Below are positions 22,464-33,700 of a stretch of 64,000 nucleotides of DNA, piece by piece (position 1 is the stretch's first letter; each line of letters starts with the position of its first letter). The notes below the pieces were generated by a model. The model ran no database searches. It was not told where the DNA came from and saw only the letters and a list, made by a program, of their open reading frames with translations. The stretch comes from Nematostella vectensis (lineage: Eukaryota; Cnidaria; Anthozoa; Actiniaria; Edwardsiidae): the NCBI RefSeq assembly GCF_932526225.1, contig NC_064048.1, forward strand, positions 9,996,188 through 10,060,187. The letters run 5' to 3'. The translations under genes were made by a program, and so were the position numbers.

Positions 22464-24569
22464 TTATGCCCAACCTATATGTCGATCCGTTCCCTGCGCT
22501 GTATCTCTTGTCCACTTTAAACAAAACACCGTCCTCAGCTGTTCGTAAAACTGCTTGTGTTTCGATCCATAAATCCACGGATTCGTGACACAACTCAATC
22601 CAATAAGATACGCTGTTAAAAGGTCAACGTGATAGGGCACGTGAGCAGCACGTGATAAGCGTATGAAATGCAGCACAAATACTGGGATCCACGTGATGAT
22701 GTACACGCCCACTAGTACCAGGACGGTCTGCGCGACTTTCATCTGAAAAAAAAAATAGAATGTTACTCCAGTGATATTAGAATTTAACACGGAAATAATT
22801 CGCACAGTTACTTTCTTTTTATAAAAAAAAGGTTTTAATCTTGTGTGATTAACATACTAAAAGTATCAAAAAGTACCAAAATCATTGCGCGGGAACATAT
22901 TTAAATTTAAAGATTATTTTATTAAATTTAAAGATTATCTTTTCCCGGTCATCCTAGACTTTATTCTCGTTCACGACAGCACTGGCCTGTGCAGCTGCAA
23001 ACTTGACAATATTTCTAGTGAGTAGAGCTCTTACTCTAACTAAACTGTATCTTAACAGATATAAGAAAATTGAGAAAATTTGTAGGTTTAAGTTCCCCGT
23101 ATTCTGGTATTGCTTCCTACCAAGGAGTCTCAAATTGGCAAAAAAAATTTATCTCGCTCTAAAGGCATGCGCGCAGAGGATCGTCTCGGCAAAGTTTAAG
23201 CACCCCGGAAAAAAAATAAAGAGAATGACTGCGAAAAAGCTTTTACGTGCGTCCTCACAATTCGCTTCGCTTTCCGATCACATTTTTCTTCGCCAGAAAG
23301 CGCCTGGATGCAAGGCAATAATCCATACCCTTGTTAATGAACTTTAGTCTAAAGAGGTGAGAGTCTGGATCTTTGAATCACCAGGGTTCCTGCCATAGCT
23401 ACAACCTTATTCTATTTGACAACCATATTTCGCGGTCGAAGTGCCACAAGATATCGCGGTCGAGGTGCGACAAGATTTCGCGGTCGAAGGGCGAAACTAT
23501 CTGCCCGCAGTTTGTGATAATGGGATCAGCAAAATAAAAGACGAGGCCGTTACAAGAAGCAATATAGGAGAAAAAAATTATATTGGAGATATTCTATATA
23601 GCATCCGTTTGTTAAAAACTTGAGATCATGAAAGGTTTATTTTGCGTTTCTAGAGTCATAAACAAATTACGGCATACACAGTCGTGAATAAAGGATGGTT
23701 ACAAAAAGAGATACCATGCATTTTTATGGAGCAGACAAATGGGGCCTTGTTATACGCTATTAGTTTTTTATAAACCACCCAATCCGTTGCGGGAATCCTT
23801 GGAAAATAAAATACAACCCTAAAAAGTAGAGCTGCCACCTTTCTCGTCTCACCTCTCTGGTACAGCCAACTTCCACTGAGTTCTCCGTCGTCGGCGCCAA
23901 CTCGTTAATCACTCTCTTTTTGCTTCGTAACAGCGCTACATAAACCTTGACATAACACCATATCATCAGAGAAAAGGGCGTGGCTATCAACACAATTACC
24001 AGCAAACTCGTGTACGTCCACGTACTTCCCATCTCGATAAAACAAGTAGCGCGGGCAGCTACAAATCCATATTTCCCCATTCCAAAAACCGGTGGAATGG
24101 CTGACAGCACAGAAAGGCACCATAGGAAAATTAACATCACTTTGGCGTTTCGTTTGCTGAAGACAGTTTTTGCCTTGTTGGGTTTAACAACCAAATAGTA
24201 CCTGTTAAGGGTTATAAGAGTAACGGATAAGAGCGAACTGGACAGAAATAATAATGTATAGAAACCATTTACTTGGCAGAAAATGTCTCCTGCAATCCAA
24301 GACCGTTTGGCCAGAACGCTTGTTGAAATAGTTAGCGATAAAATTATACGAAAAAGATCTGATATGCTTAGGTTTATGACTAAAAAATTCGAGACGGTTT
24401 GAAGCTGCCTCGTTCTGTAAATCATTGCGCACAGGCTCAGGTTACCAATCAAACCGAAGACAATTATGACAACCAAAATACCAACTTCAACACAGCGAAC
24501 ACCCATCGTTGTAAAATTTAGGGAATAGTTTTCCGTGGCTGAAAGATTCCATTGTTGATTTTGCGTCAT
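22464..24569 (-). CDS. Class A (rhodopsin-like) G-protein-coupled receptor, two coding exons
   Basis: Exon 1 (24569-23853, 239 codons) and exon 2 (22742-22464) join in phase 0 at AGAG/GTGAGA and TTTCAG/ATG, giving 331 residues with seven hydrophobic segments. N-glycosylation sites NLS and NFT precede TM1. TM1 has GN (Asn43) and TM2 has Asp71. Cys98 and Cys176 can form the TM3-ECL2 disulfide. TM3 ends in NRY (122-124) in place of DRY, TM6 has WxP (257-259), and TM7 has NPWIY (293-297). TM7 lacks the Schiff-base lysine, so it is not a light-sensing opsin. General style is near the melatonin/opsin-like cnidarian expansions, and the ligand is unknown. The single intron falls in the third intracellular loop. 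Confidence 0.9.
23434..23506. repeat. ~26-bp tandem repeat
   Basis: Three copies of a unit with TCGCGGTCGAAGTGC followed by CACAAGAT lie in the GPCR intron. Confidence 0.7.
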
Positions 24570-25904
24570 TTCAATTCCTTTTCTTAAAATTAATTTTCAA
24601 CAACGGCGCAGACCACCATTCGATAGAGCTATTCGCTAAGTTCCAGCGTTCCTTCTAGTAAATGTTTTCCTCTAGTGAGTTTCTTCCTTTTACAGCTTGT
24701 AGAAAATCGAAATTTTGATTTTTGAATGTGTCGTGAGTCGCACAATATATTCCTCTTCCATCACCTTTAAAATGAACTACTTTCCTTTCATTTTTTTCCC
24801 AACGCCTTTGTTCAAACATCGTTACTGGAAATTTGACAAAAATCGTCTTTCAATTAGGGCCTGTTCAACCTTCATTTTCATATCAAGTATTCTACGTCAA
24901 CAATTTAGCTTGCTGCCAAGAAATCAATCTCAGTTGCTTTCCATCTTTTTAAAAAAGTTGATATTTCGTGTTGAAAACTTCTTCACGTACAAAGGAACAT
25001 AGGAAAGTCGCTATGGCTAAGCAAAACAAGCATGAAGAATGTTTACACAATTTTCTGAGGTGTTGTCAACGAGAACAAAAAACAGGATGCAAAACCCACT
25101 GTGCAGCTTACAAATTAAAATTTGATTAATTTTAGATAAAAAAGAGTAGGTCTAATTTTAAAGCTTACAGAAATAACGAGGAACCTTACAGCTAATAAAA
25201 TAGAAACAATTATATAAGACAGGAGTTATAATTAGATAAAAAGAAATGCCCGAGAAAATTAAAGTAAAAGAGATGAATACTTGACTTTGCGTCGTTTAAT
25301 AAAAGCGACGTTTCGACCGGAGGCACCGATCGTCAAGTGAAAGTGTTGAATTCAGTGTTAAGCAACGGATATTTGTCAAATACATCAGAAAGAGAATGCG
25401 TTTTAAAGAATGCTCTATCGTATAATTCTAACCGTATTTTCAAACCCTAGCCTTGCCTATTTATCTTACATTGTAAATGGAACTCTAGTCCGTAGCCAGG
25501 ATTTTAAGCGTAGAGGGGTGGGGGGGGGGGGGGGATGAACCGTTCAGTAGACCATTTCCTCTTAGGTAACTCGTCCTTCTTTAGAGCGGACCTTCCAGTC
25601 GAGTGGGGGGTTTCTTCCGATGAAAAACTTGTAACCTATGCTTTTTACAAATTTTAACCAAAAAAAGAGAAAAAAGCATGCTTTTTGTGTTTTTTTTTTC
25701 TGTTCCTCTGCCTCCTTTTTCGCCATTATTGATATATGTAGTTAAATATTATGAAATAATCATCTTTAGCCCCTCCACCCCTGGCCCTGCGATATGTAGT
25801 TCAATCTCTTTCTACAGCACATTCTTGTGGGGTAGGGGGAGGGGGGCCTGATGACATGTTACACTTCTGCCCCTCCCCCCCAATGCTGTCACTCTGATAC
25901 GCAT
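24570..25904. other. Intergenic DNA between GPCR start and NUP37 end
   Basis: No gene is supported. A hairpin-like segment GCGTCGTTTAATAAAAGCGACG lies near 25290. A degenerate element at about 25495-25620 contains GTAGCCAGGATTTT, a run of G at 25518-25534 and GACCTTCCAGTCGAGTGGGG. The same element recurs around 60690-60850. Confidence 0.5.
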
Positions 25905-28900
25905 CTAAACCTCTACAGCCCAAATGTGGACCTTCTTGTCTCCTCCAGCAGCGCATATCGCTAGGTGACTATGCCATGATAAACCGCCACCGACCCTCAG
26001 GTCACAGGAGACTGGTAACTAGAGAGAGAAAACACAGTGAGTGACCACTTTTTTTATATGTACTCTAGTCACTGCACTTTTATAGCCCGATTCGTTGTTG
26101 TGTGACCTTCCAGAATCCAAAATTCTTTCATTTTTGGGGAATAGCACATAGTCAATCAAACCAAACAATCAAAACCAGACAAACCGCTACCAAAGCTGGG
26201 GTCTGACTAGACGCTATTCCCAAACGAGACAAGGATTATGGCTTCATCAAGGCCGTGCAACAACAAATTTAGAACAACAAATCTGTAAAGGGGCAAGATA
26301 AAAAAGAACATTGGTATATTGTAGCAATATCTGATGGAAATGGTAATGTAGTCAATGTTGATGGCAAGAGTGTTTATAATGATGGTGAAATGATGATGTT
26401 AGTGATGATGTTAATCATGATTGTAATGATGTTGATAATGATGGTGGTGATTAAGATGATGATGATGTCAATAAAAATGGTAATAGTGTAGATAAAGGTT
26501 ATACAGTATCCATTTGAAGTCAGCATTAATGTTTTTTTTTAGGTTGCCAATGGGGGGGGGGGGGGGGGGCTAAATGAATATTTCTTGAAAATAATTATTT
26601 ATATAATAGTATAAATATGATCATTTGATTGACACCTTTTGATGACCAGCATGATAAACTTTCACTTGGTTGCCAGGGCGACCAGATGTTGCAAACAAAT
26701 TACTGTGGCTATGGGACCATCTAAAACACAACATGCCACATATTGCAAGATCAGTGACCCTATTAAGGGGAGCAATCTATAAGACAGAAGGGTTTTGTGA
26801 AAGGGGTTCCCTTTGCTTTCTCCCTGTTACTTTATGCTAAAAACCGAAAAAAAGGCTTCCCTTTTAGGATATTTCGTTGTGTTCATTAATTGCCTGAACC
26901 TGAGAGGCTCCAGGAATGTTCCCCTGGGTACACCCCAAATACGCACCTGAAGTGAGTAACTCCCCCTGAGTGTCCTTGGGAGCTAATGTCAGGCAGACTG
27001 AAAATAAGAAAAACAAAGTAAAATGTCCCTTTTTAATGAAAAAACATGAGAAACAGCATTTAATCTATAAAAAAACACTTCTCAGCTAAATTGACAAAAT
27101 AAATTTTGGCCGAGATAGCAAAAAGGGTGTGGTCAATAGCAATTTTAACCACTAAACAGATGGCATCAAAAAAATGTATATGGTATTAAAGCTTGTTGCT
27201 ACAATTTCCTATGAATAGAGTATACAGCAAGAAGGAAAATCATCCTTGGCTAACATATTTATATCTTACCACACTTCAAATTCTACCTTTATAATGCTTT
27301 ATAGTTCCCCTCCTGCCCCATTCTGTTACCCATTTATACTTCACATACCTTGATTTAGACACGTCCCATAAATGCCAGTCATCTAGAGCGACCGCACCCA
27401 CCCTTAGAGCATCTGTCAGCGCCCAGTCTGCATCCATTAAGGGTGCTTGGGTGGTACTAATTGACATAATAGGCTGTTGACTGACAAGGTCGTAGAAGCG
27501 GATGATGCCTTTCTTCTCAGCAACCATCAGCTAGGAGTGAAAAAAATAATTTTTATATATTTTTATAAAACATCAAACTCTGGTGAAGGGGATGAAAAAT
27601 CCTATAATCCATCAGCTTGGATATTATAGTGCGATAAAAATATTGTACATAGTGTTCAGCTGGTACATGCAAGCTTAGAACCTTCAGCAGGTAATTACTG
27701 ACATCACTAACAGGCTACCAAAGTTTAGAAAAGTTAGGTCTGGTACTTGTTTTGCATGACAGAATAACTTGGGAGTGAAAATTTTGAGAAGTCTACCTTG
27801 TTTGGTTCGTTAGGGTTCCATTTGACTGCCATGCCTGGTGAGCTGAGGGGTATACATGCTTTTGTTGCCGACGTCTCGACATCCCAGAGTCTGCAAGTGT
27901 AATCATCTGTACACAATAAAATCAAATAATACAAATGTTACTCTTTTAGTGCTTTATGCTGTACAAGTCTACAACAAATAAAAATTGCTAAACAGCCAGA
28001 TTAGGTGCTGTAGTTGGAATAGCATTGCTTTGTACTGTTATTGCCCTTGCCTGTCATCACTGGGTTCCAGGTTTGATTTCCAATTCCTACTTGAGTTGAG
28101 ACAACCAAATTTTGGTGTGAGCATATGTCTCCTACTCACTCAAAGTATACAATGAAATGGATACACTATTGTGTAACATTCTGTTGTGCATTTGGAATTA
28201 AACCTAGTCTTACAAATTAAATAAATATATAAAAACTTGTGCCTTTGTGGCACAAATGGAAACTTTGTGTTTCTTTGGGGTTTCTGCTTCACCGTTCTGC
28301 TCTCCCATTCTCCAAAACACCTTTAGCACAATGATAGGTATAAAGAAGTTTTTATTTCTGAATTGTAAAATCCAGTTAAAACCCTTTAATAGGGGATTTG
28401 TGCTAAGAGATTATTTGACCTTTCTGGGTGTCAAACTCAAAGCAAAATAATCAAACAAACAAAATCAGAAATTACTATGCCTGTCACACCAGAAACGATG
28501 AAAAAATCTAATCTTTAAATATAACTAAACCCTTTTGGCTTTTCCGTAAGTGCTTCATATATTGCTTGTTGTTGTTGTTGTTATTTTGCCGCTTAATGAC
28601 TGAGCATGCGCTTGTTTGCCACCAAAACATTCACATAATCTCTTAGCACATGTCCCCTATTAGAAATACAAAATAACCTACCGCTAACAGACGCAATCTG
28701 CTCCCCTCTCAGGGGCTCATAACAGCAGGCATTGATGTAACCTGTGTGTCCAGTCATCAAGCTGACAGATGTGTCTGCCTTTCCACTTGTTGTAAAGATG
28801 CGTAGCTGCTTATCACCACCAATACTACATAACCTGAAAACCAAATGGAAAACAGTTTTAACACAGGCTGTAATACAGTTCAATGAAGAAGGCCAAATAC

Positions 28901-29697
28901 ACCACCATTTTGGACTCTTTCACAATACCAGTTTACTCAAAGAATCAATTTCCTTTAGCTAATTCGAGCAAGTAACTCAGATCCTTTCCGTTAAAAATTG
29001 TTGATCAAGTATCTGACTTCAGTTGTTGATGGTTGTTTAGAAGTTTTACAAAAAGACTGTTGTATTTTCAAATGTATGTAGTAGACAAACAACAAAGGGG
29101 TGCTGGATGGTCTACCAGTGCAAGTGCATTTTTTCAGTATGACAGGTGTTTAAAGCCCAGATGGTTACAACATTGGATAGGTTGTGAAGCTTTGTCAATC
29201 CAAACATGCAGGAATTTTTACACAGAAAATAAATATATATAACAAACCACATGAACATCCAAGCATGCAGGAATTTTTACACAGAGGATGAATTATATAA
29301 TAATGAACCACATGTCATTGTTCATTGCCTTGTAGTGCAAGGACTCCAAGTTGCAGGAGAATGTTGGTTGCTTCTTTTTCAATAAATGTAAACATTTATT
29401 TAACGAGGCCTCACACACTTACTGGACTGTGGCTGGCAAGTGCGTCACAGATGTCACGGGTGACCAGGCAATGCCCTGGACGCGGGTCCCATGATGGAAA
29501 TCCGTCACATGCTCAAACTGGAACTCCTGCGTATCTTCTCCAAACTGACAGACGGCAATAGCCAGACGTTTATCACCCCCATAGGCAATAAGGCTGGAAG
29601 ATCTTTTAAATGGCGAAAACTCCACAGTGTGAATGATTTCCAGGCAGTCAAAGGTGAAGCTGCTCAAAGTATTGTCTTCAGGTAGTACTCCAGACAT
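25905..29697 (-). CDS. NUP37: NUP37 nucleoporin (complete, 7 coding exons)
   Basis: Exons in transcript order: 29697-29423, 28833-28682, 27906-27797, 27530-27349, 26997-26947, 26720-26636, 26018-25905 (stop TAG 25907-25905). All phases agree, giving 322 residues against 326 in human. NUP37 is a WD40 propeller in the Nup107-160 (Y) complex of the nuclear pore and of kinetochores. Diagnostic stretches include VEFSPF and LIAYGGDKRLAI near the start, FHHGTRVQGIAWSP, GHTGYINA, DDYTCRLWDVE, SPGMAVKWNP, MVAEKKGIIRFYDL, RWSHSHSNLFATSGRPG and the terminal GGDKKVHIWAVEV. The start at 29697 follows a splice acceptor (TTACAG) in the 5' UTR at about 29720; the leader may begin near 30380-30410. Introns contain a foldback element at 28388-28662 and a GAT-rich repeat. 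Confidence 0.95.
26385..26475. repeat. GAT-rich imperfect microsatellite and G run
   Basis: Imperfect (GAT)n in the NUP37 intron between exons 6 and 7, followed at about 26551-26570 by an uninterrupted G run of roughly 19 bases. Confidence 0.8.
28015..28205 (+). mobile_element. Decayed SINE relative (5' half)
   Basis: CACTGGGTTCCAGGTTTGAT and CTACTTGAGTTGAGACAACC follow the order of the B-box region and the next block of the SINE at 4075-4430, with many substitutions. It lies in a NUP37 intron. Confidence 0.5.
28388..28662. repeat. Foldback element, AATAGGGGA family, copy 1
   Basis: Terminal inverted repeats begin AATAGGGGA and include GTGCTAAGAGAT; the right end is the inverted match ATCTCTTAGCACATGTCCCC-type. 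The element is about 275 bp, has no open frame, and ends 19 bases from the donor of NUP37 exon 2. Related copies are at 59706-59909 and 61947-62222. Confidence 0.8.
29206..29320. repeat. ~60-bp imperfect tandem duplication
   Basis: GCAGGAATTTTTACACAGA followed by an AT-rich stretch and ACCACATG occurs twice, starting near 29207 and 29267, in the NUP37 intron after exon 1. Confidence 0.7.
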
Positions 29698-30741
29698 GTC
29701 TTTGACTGTTTTGGCTGTAACTTAAAAAAAGTGAATATTATCACAATTTTTACATTTATTCAGATTTTCATACACAATACATATCATGGCCTAATTATGA
29801 GACCTAAAGCAACAAGAATTAGTACAAGCTTGAAAATTTTTGTAAAAAAAATTACTATAATATTGAGTTATTTTATTCTTCTTAATGTTTATACATACCA
29901 TAATTCGTTTTTGTGCAATTTAAAAAAAACATCACAAATTTAAAGACTCGCGAAAAAAAAAAAATTTGGCAAGGATTGCAACAAAGATTGGTTAATGGGG
30001 TGCGCAATCATACAGTAGGTATCTTATGGGAAAAGCATAGTATTTGAATCTTCCTTAATAAGAAATTACCCACGGGACGGGGGTGGGGTGGGGTGTACAG
30101 GCACCCCCTGTACACCCTACCCCCCCCCCCCCCCCGCCTGTGTACGCGCCTGGTATTACTAATATGTTCTATTACAAATTACAAACTTGATTGCCTTACA
30201 GTAATCCAGCTTGTTCGATTAAGTAATATCGATTGTCATCGACTGTTGACTTATCGATATTTATCGAGAAATTGGATAATCACACTTACTTGCTTTTCAC
30301 TTCTATTGTCTGATGACAATGTTGGATCGCATTCAAAGCTAAAACCATACAACGTGAAGCTTACTTTTATTTCTTGAACTCTGCCGCCATTTCTGATTTC
30401 ATGCAGCCTGGCCTTCTGGCAAGGAGGAGATGGTAATGGGGCCTGGGGCTAAGAACGGTAAAAAAAAAATAGAAAAAAATGGGACAATTTTTTTTCTCTT
30501 TTTCAAATTCAGATGTTTTTTTTTTTCATTTTTAATTGGTTTATTGTCAAAAAAATCAATGCGAAATCAAAATGGCCATATATCAGGTAATGTGCTCCCT
30601 GTCTAAAACACCACAGGGACCCCAAAGTCAATTCATTACAAAGATGGCGGCCTTCAAATAGAATTTTTGATTCATTGAAGTTTCTGAATGCCAAGGCATA
30701 GAAACAAGTCTACGAAGCCTACAAGATCTGAGAGAGCTAAC
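29698..30741. promoter_or_regulatory. Divergent region between NUP37 (-) and TIGAR (+)
   Basis: The start codons are 1.04 kb apart in head-to-head orientation. ATGGCGGC occurs on the + strand at 30644-30651 within AAGATGGCGGC, about 100 bases before the TIGAR start. ATGGCGGC also occurs on the minus strand at about 30395-30388, within a probable NUP37 leader exon that ends at a GTAAGC donor near 30365. AAGATGGCGGC is the YY1-type core-promoter element. A C run lies at 30121-30135. Confidence 0.55.
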
Positions 30742-33700
30742 ATGATCAGCTTTTCGCTCTGGGTCGTAAGACAGTAAGCACATTCTCTATGATTTCGATC
30801 TCTTTTATGCTTGTGTGCAGACCATCACTATCTGTAGTAGCAGGTAGTTTTGATAATTCACCCTTTTAAAATTTGTGCAATACTTAAACAAATTATTCAG
30901 TATTTCTTTAGCCTACAGTTTACGCACAGTTTACCCAGAATCATGATCGCTCCCTCAAACAAGCCTCACAGGCTAAAAGTGCATTCACTTAATATCTACC
31001 TTGTCAACACTTTCTAAATGATTGAAATGGCGAGGGTTTTTTTCAGGCTGGTGAATTGAGCAGAAGCATAAAAATGAGCCTCTAGAAGTATTTGCACGGA
31101 TCTGACCCTTAGTGAGAATTCTCTCCTGTTAAGGAGTGTACAAGACTCACAATACCCACCTATAAGCTAACTAATTTCTGCCCTGAATTTAATTAATGGT
31201 TTTTCTCTTTCTGTTTTATACTTCAGTGGCGAAACCATGGAAAATCGTCTGAATATTTACCAGGGTAGGTGAACTTAATAAAAACAGGCAGTTCTCATAG
31301 GCATAGGCCCAAACATTTTAAGAAAATTACAGGTTTCAAGCATGCTCACCCCAGGCTCTTTTAGACCATTTAGAAAAGCGACAACCAGTGATTGGTATGT
31401 TAGCATGTGTTAGCAGGGTGTGTCCAGAGGGAGGGGGGTCTCTGTGGGGTCAGGCACCCACCCCTACTCATGTGATGAAAATGAGTTCACTCTGGTTGAC
31501 CCCTTTGTTGGTGATTGAGAAGACATACTCTGATCTTAGAGTATGGCAATGGAACGTTAGAAGTTTTAACGGCGACAAGTTTGAGCAGATACGATGCTTG
31601 TTGGTAAATCCAAAGTCTGACGTGGACGTGTTAATAATCACGGAGACCTGGCTCAATTCTACGCATGATGATGGCGAGAAACACATTCCTGGTTATAGGA
31701 TTGAAAGGAAAGATTGTCAAAATGGAGACCATGGTGAACAGAGATCAACTCTAAACTGGAAAAAAAAACTATTAAGGAAACATCTTAGGGTCCTGACCCC
31801 GTACGAAGTTCTGCTCAAGGTTAAACCAATCAGCTATCGAGCTATGATTTGGGGTTTGCACGGCGGAGATCTGAGCGGTTTGAGCCAATCAGACGTTATA
31901 GATCTTGGTCACATCAAGGAGGTGTTGACATACAATAACCAGACTACTCTGTATGACATAAATATCTGGTTATTACAGAGGTCAAAGCCTTTGTTAATTC
32001 TCAAACGAAAGGTAAAACAAAACCTCTGAAAGTCTGAACGAAAACACATTCCTTTGACTAAATACAATAAGCTAAAAAGGAGCGACATTATTTCCACAGG
32101 TTTTCTTTTATTATTTCTCAAATTGATACTTTTTGTGTTTGATATGTGTATTATTTTTAGCTTACTTGAAGGGTGCTAATTTGGCGGGATTGTTTTAAGA
32201 ACAGTGTTCTCAAATACTTTAACATCCTTCGGGTATCTCCTCCTTAGAGTTAATCGATTAACTCCAATATAATGCCTTCCTTATTTTCGGAGTTTATGAT
32301 ATTTCTTTAAAGACCTTGTATCCCAGAAGAGTCCTTGCTTTATTTTCCAATTTCAACTGGAAGCTTGGCAAGCCTTAGTCGGCCACGGCTGACTTGTTAC
32401 TTTGCTTTCGTTGTAAATGCGCATGCAACCATACAAAGACCATCTTTGGTCGCTTAACAGTAAACTCGGAATGATCAAGCCGGCTATAACGCGAGGCAAC
32501 GCGAGTTGTAGTGCTCATCATTGCAATTGGTCACAAGACACAAAGCGCAGTCCTGCTCTTGCATTAGCCAATAATGATACAATTATTCACTTCCTTTAGC
32601 GCAGGACTGCTCATGTATCAGCGAATCCCGTATTTAGCGTAATATCTGAACCCACGTGAACTGCTACCTAGCGCAGAGCAACTATGCCACTTGGTTTATC
32701 TACTCGGCTTAGTTTCGTATTTTCAATCAAACATATTGATAAAAAATAAACATGTCACTATATAGTTATGAAAGTGAAGCGAAACGGGAAAACTTGTTCT
32801 TAAGTCTTCTCCAACAAATCCAAGTTGAAACTCTTACAATGTAGCCCTGCGCTCGCATTAGCCAATAATGATACAAGTATTCACTTCCTGTTGCGCAGGA
32901 CTGCTCATGTATTAGCGAATCCCGTATTGAGCGTGATATCGGAACCCACGTGAACTGCTACCTAGCGCAGAGCAGCTATGCCCTTGTCCCTGCCACTTGG
33001 TTAATCTACTCGGCTTAGTTTCGTATTTTAACTCAAACATATTGATTAGAAATAAACTTGCCACTATATCCAGAGTACTTTTCAATTATCTGTTAAGAAC
33101 TCGCTTATTTTGAGAAATTTCGGACTCGTTATGAAAGTAACGCGAAACGGCAAAACTCGAGCGCAGCCCTGCGCTCGCATTAGCCAATAATGATACAATT
33201 ATTCACTTCCTGTTGCGCAGGACTGCTCATGTATTAGCGAATCCCGTATTTAGCGTATTATCGGAACCCACGTGAACTGCTACCTAGCGCAGAGCAGCTA
33301 TGCCCTTGTACCTACCACTTGGTTAATCTACTCGGCTTAGTTTCGTATTTTCAATCAAACATATTGTTTAAAAGTAAACATGTCTATAGTTATAAAAGTG
33401 ATGCGAAACGGGGAAAACTTGTGAGTTAATTACGAGTTTCGCGCACGACTGCCCCGTTTAGTGCTAATCTTTCAAGATATTTTGCACTTCACTGTTAGCA
33501 AAGCGGACGTTATCTTATCAAATCAAAAATAAAGAATGATCAAGCCGGCTATAACGTGAAGCAACGCGAGCTGGAGTGCTTATCATTGCAAGTGGTCACG
33601 AGACAAAAAGCGCAGCCCTGCGCTTGCATTAGCCAATAATGATACAATTATTCACTTCCTGTCGCTGGTGGAGTCTTGATGTATGCCGCACAACACCTCA

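Noticed and set aside
22464-24569. Visual opsin
   Set aside because: No lysine in TM7 at the retinal attachment position.
31388-32029. Host gene in TIGAR intron 2
   Set aside because: Only the middle matches a LINE endonuclease; the rest has no recognisable domain and the frame is a chance fusion.
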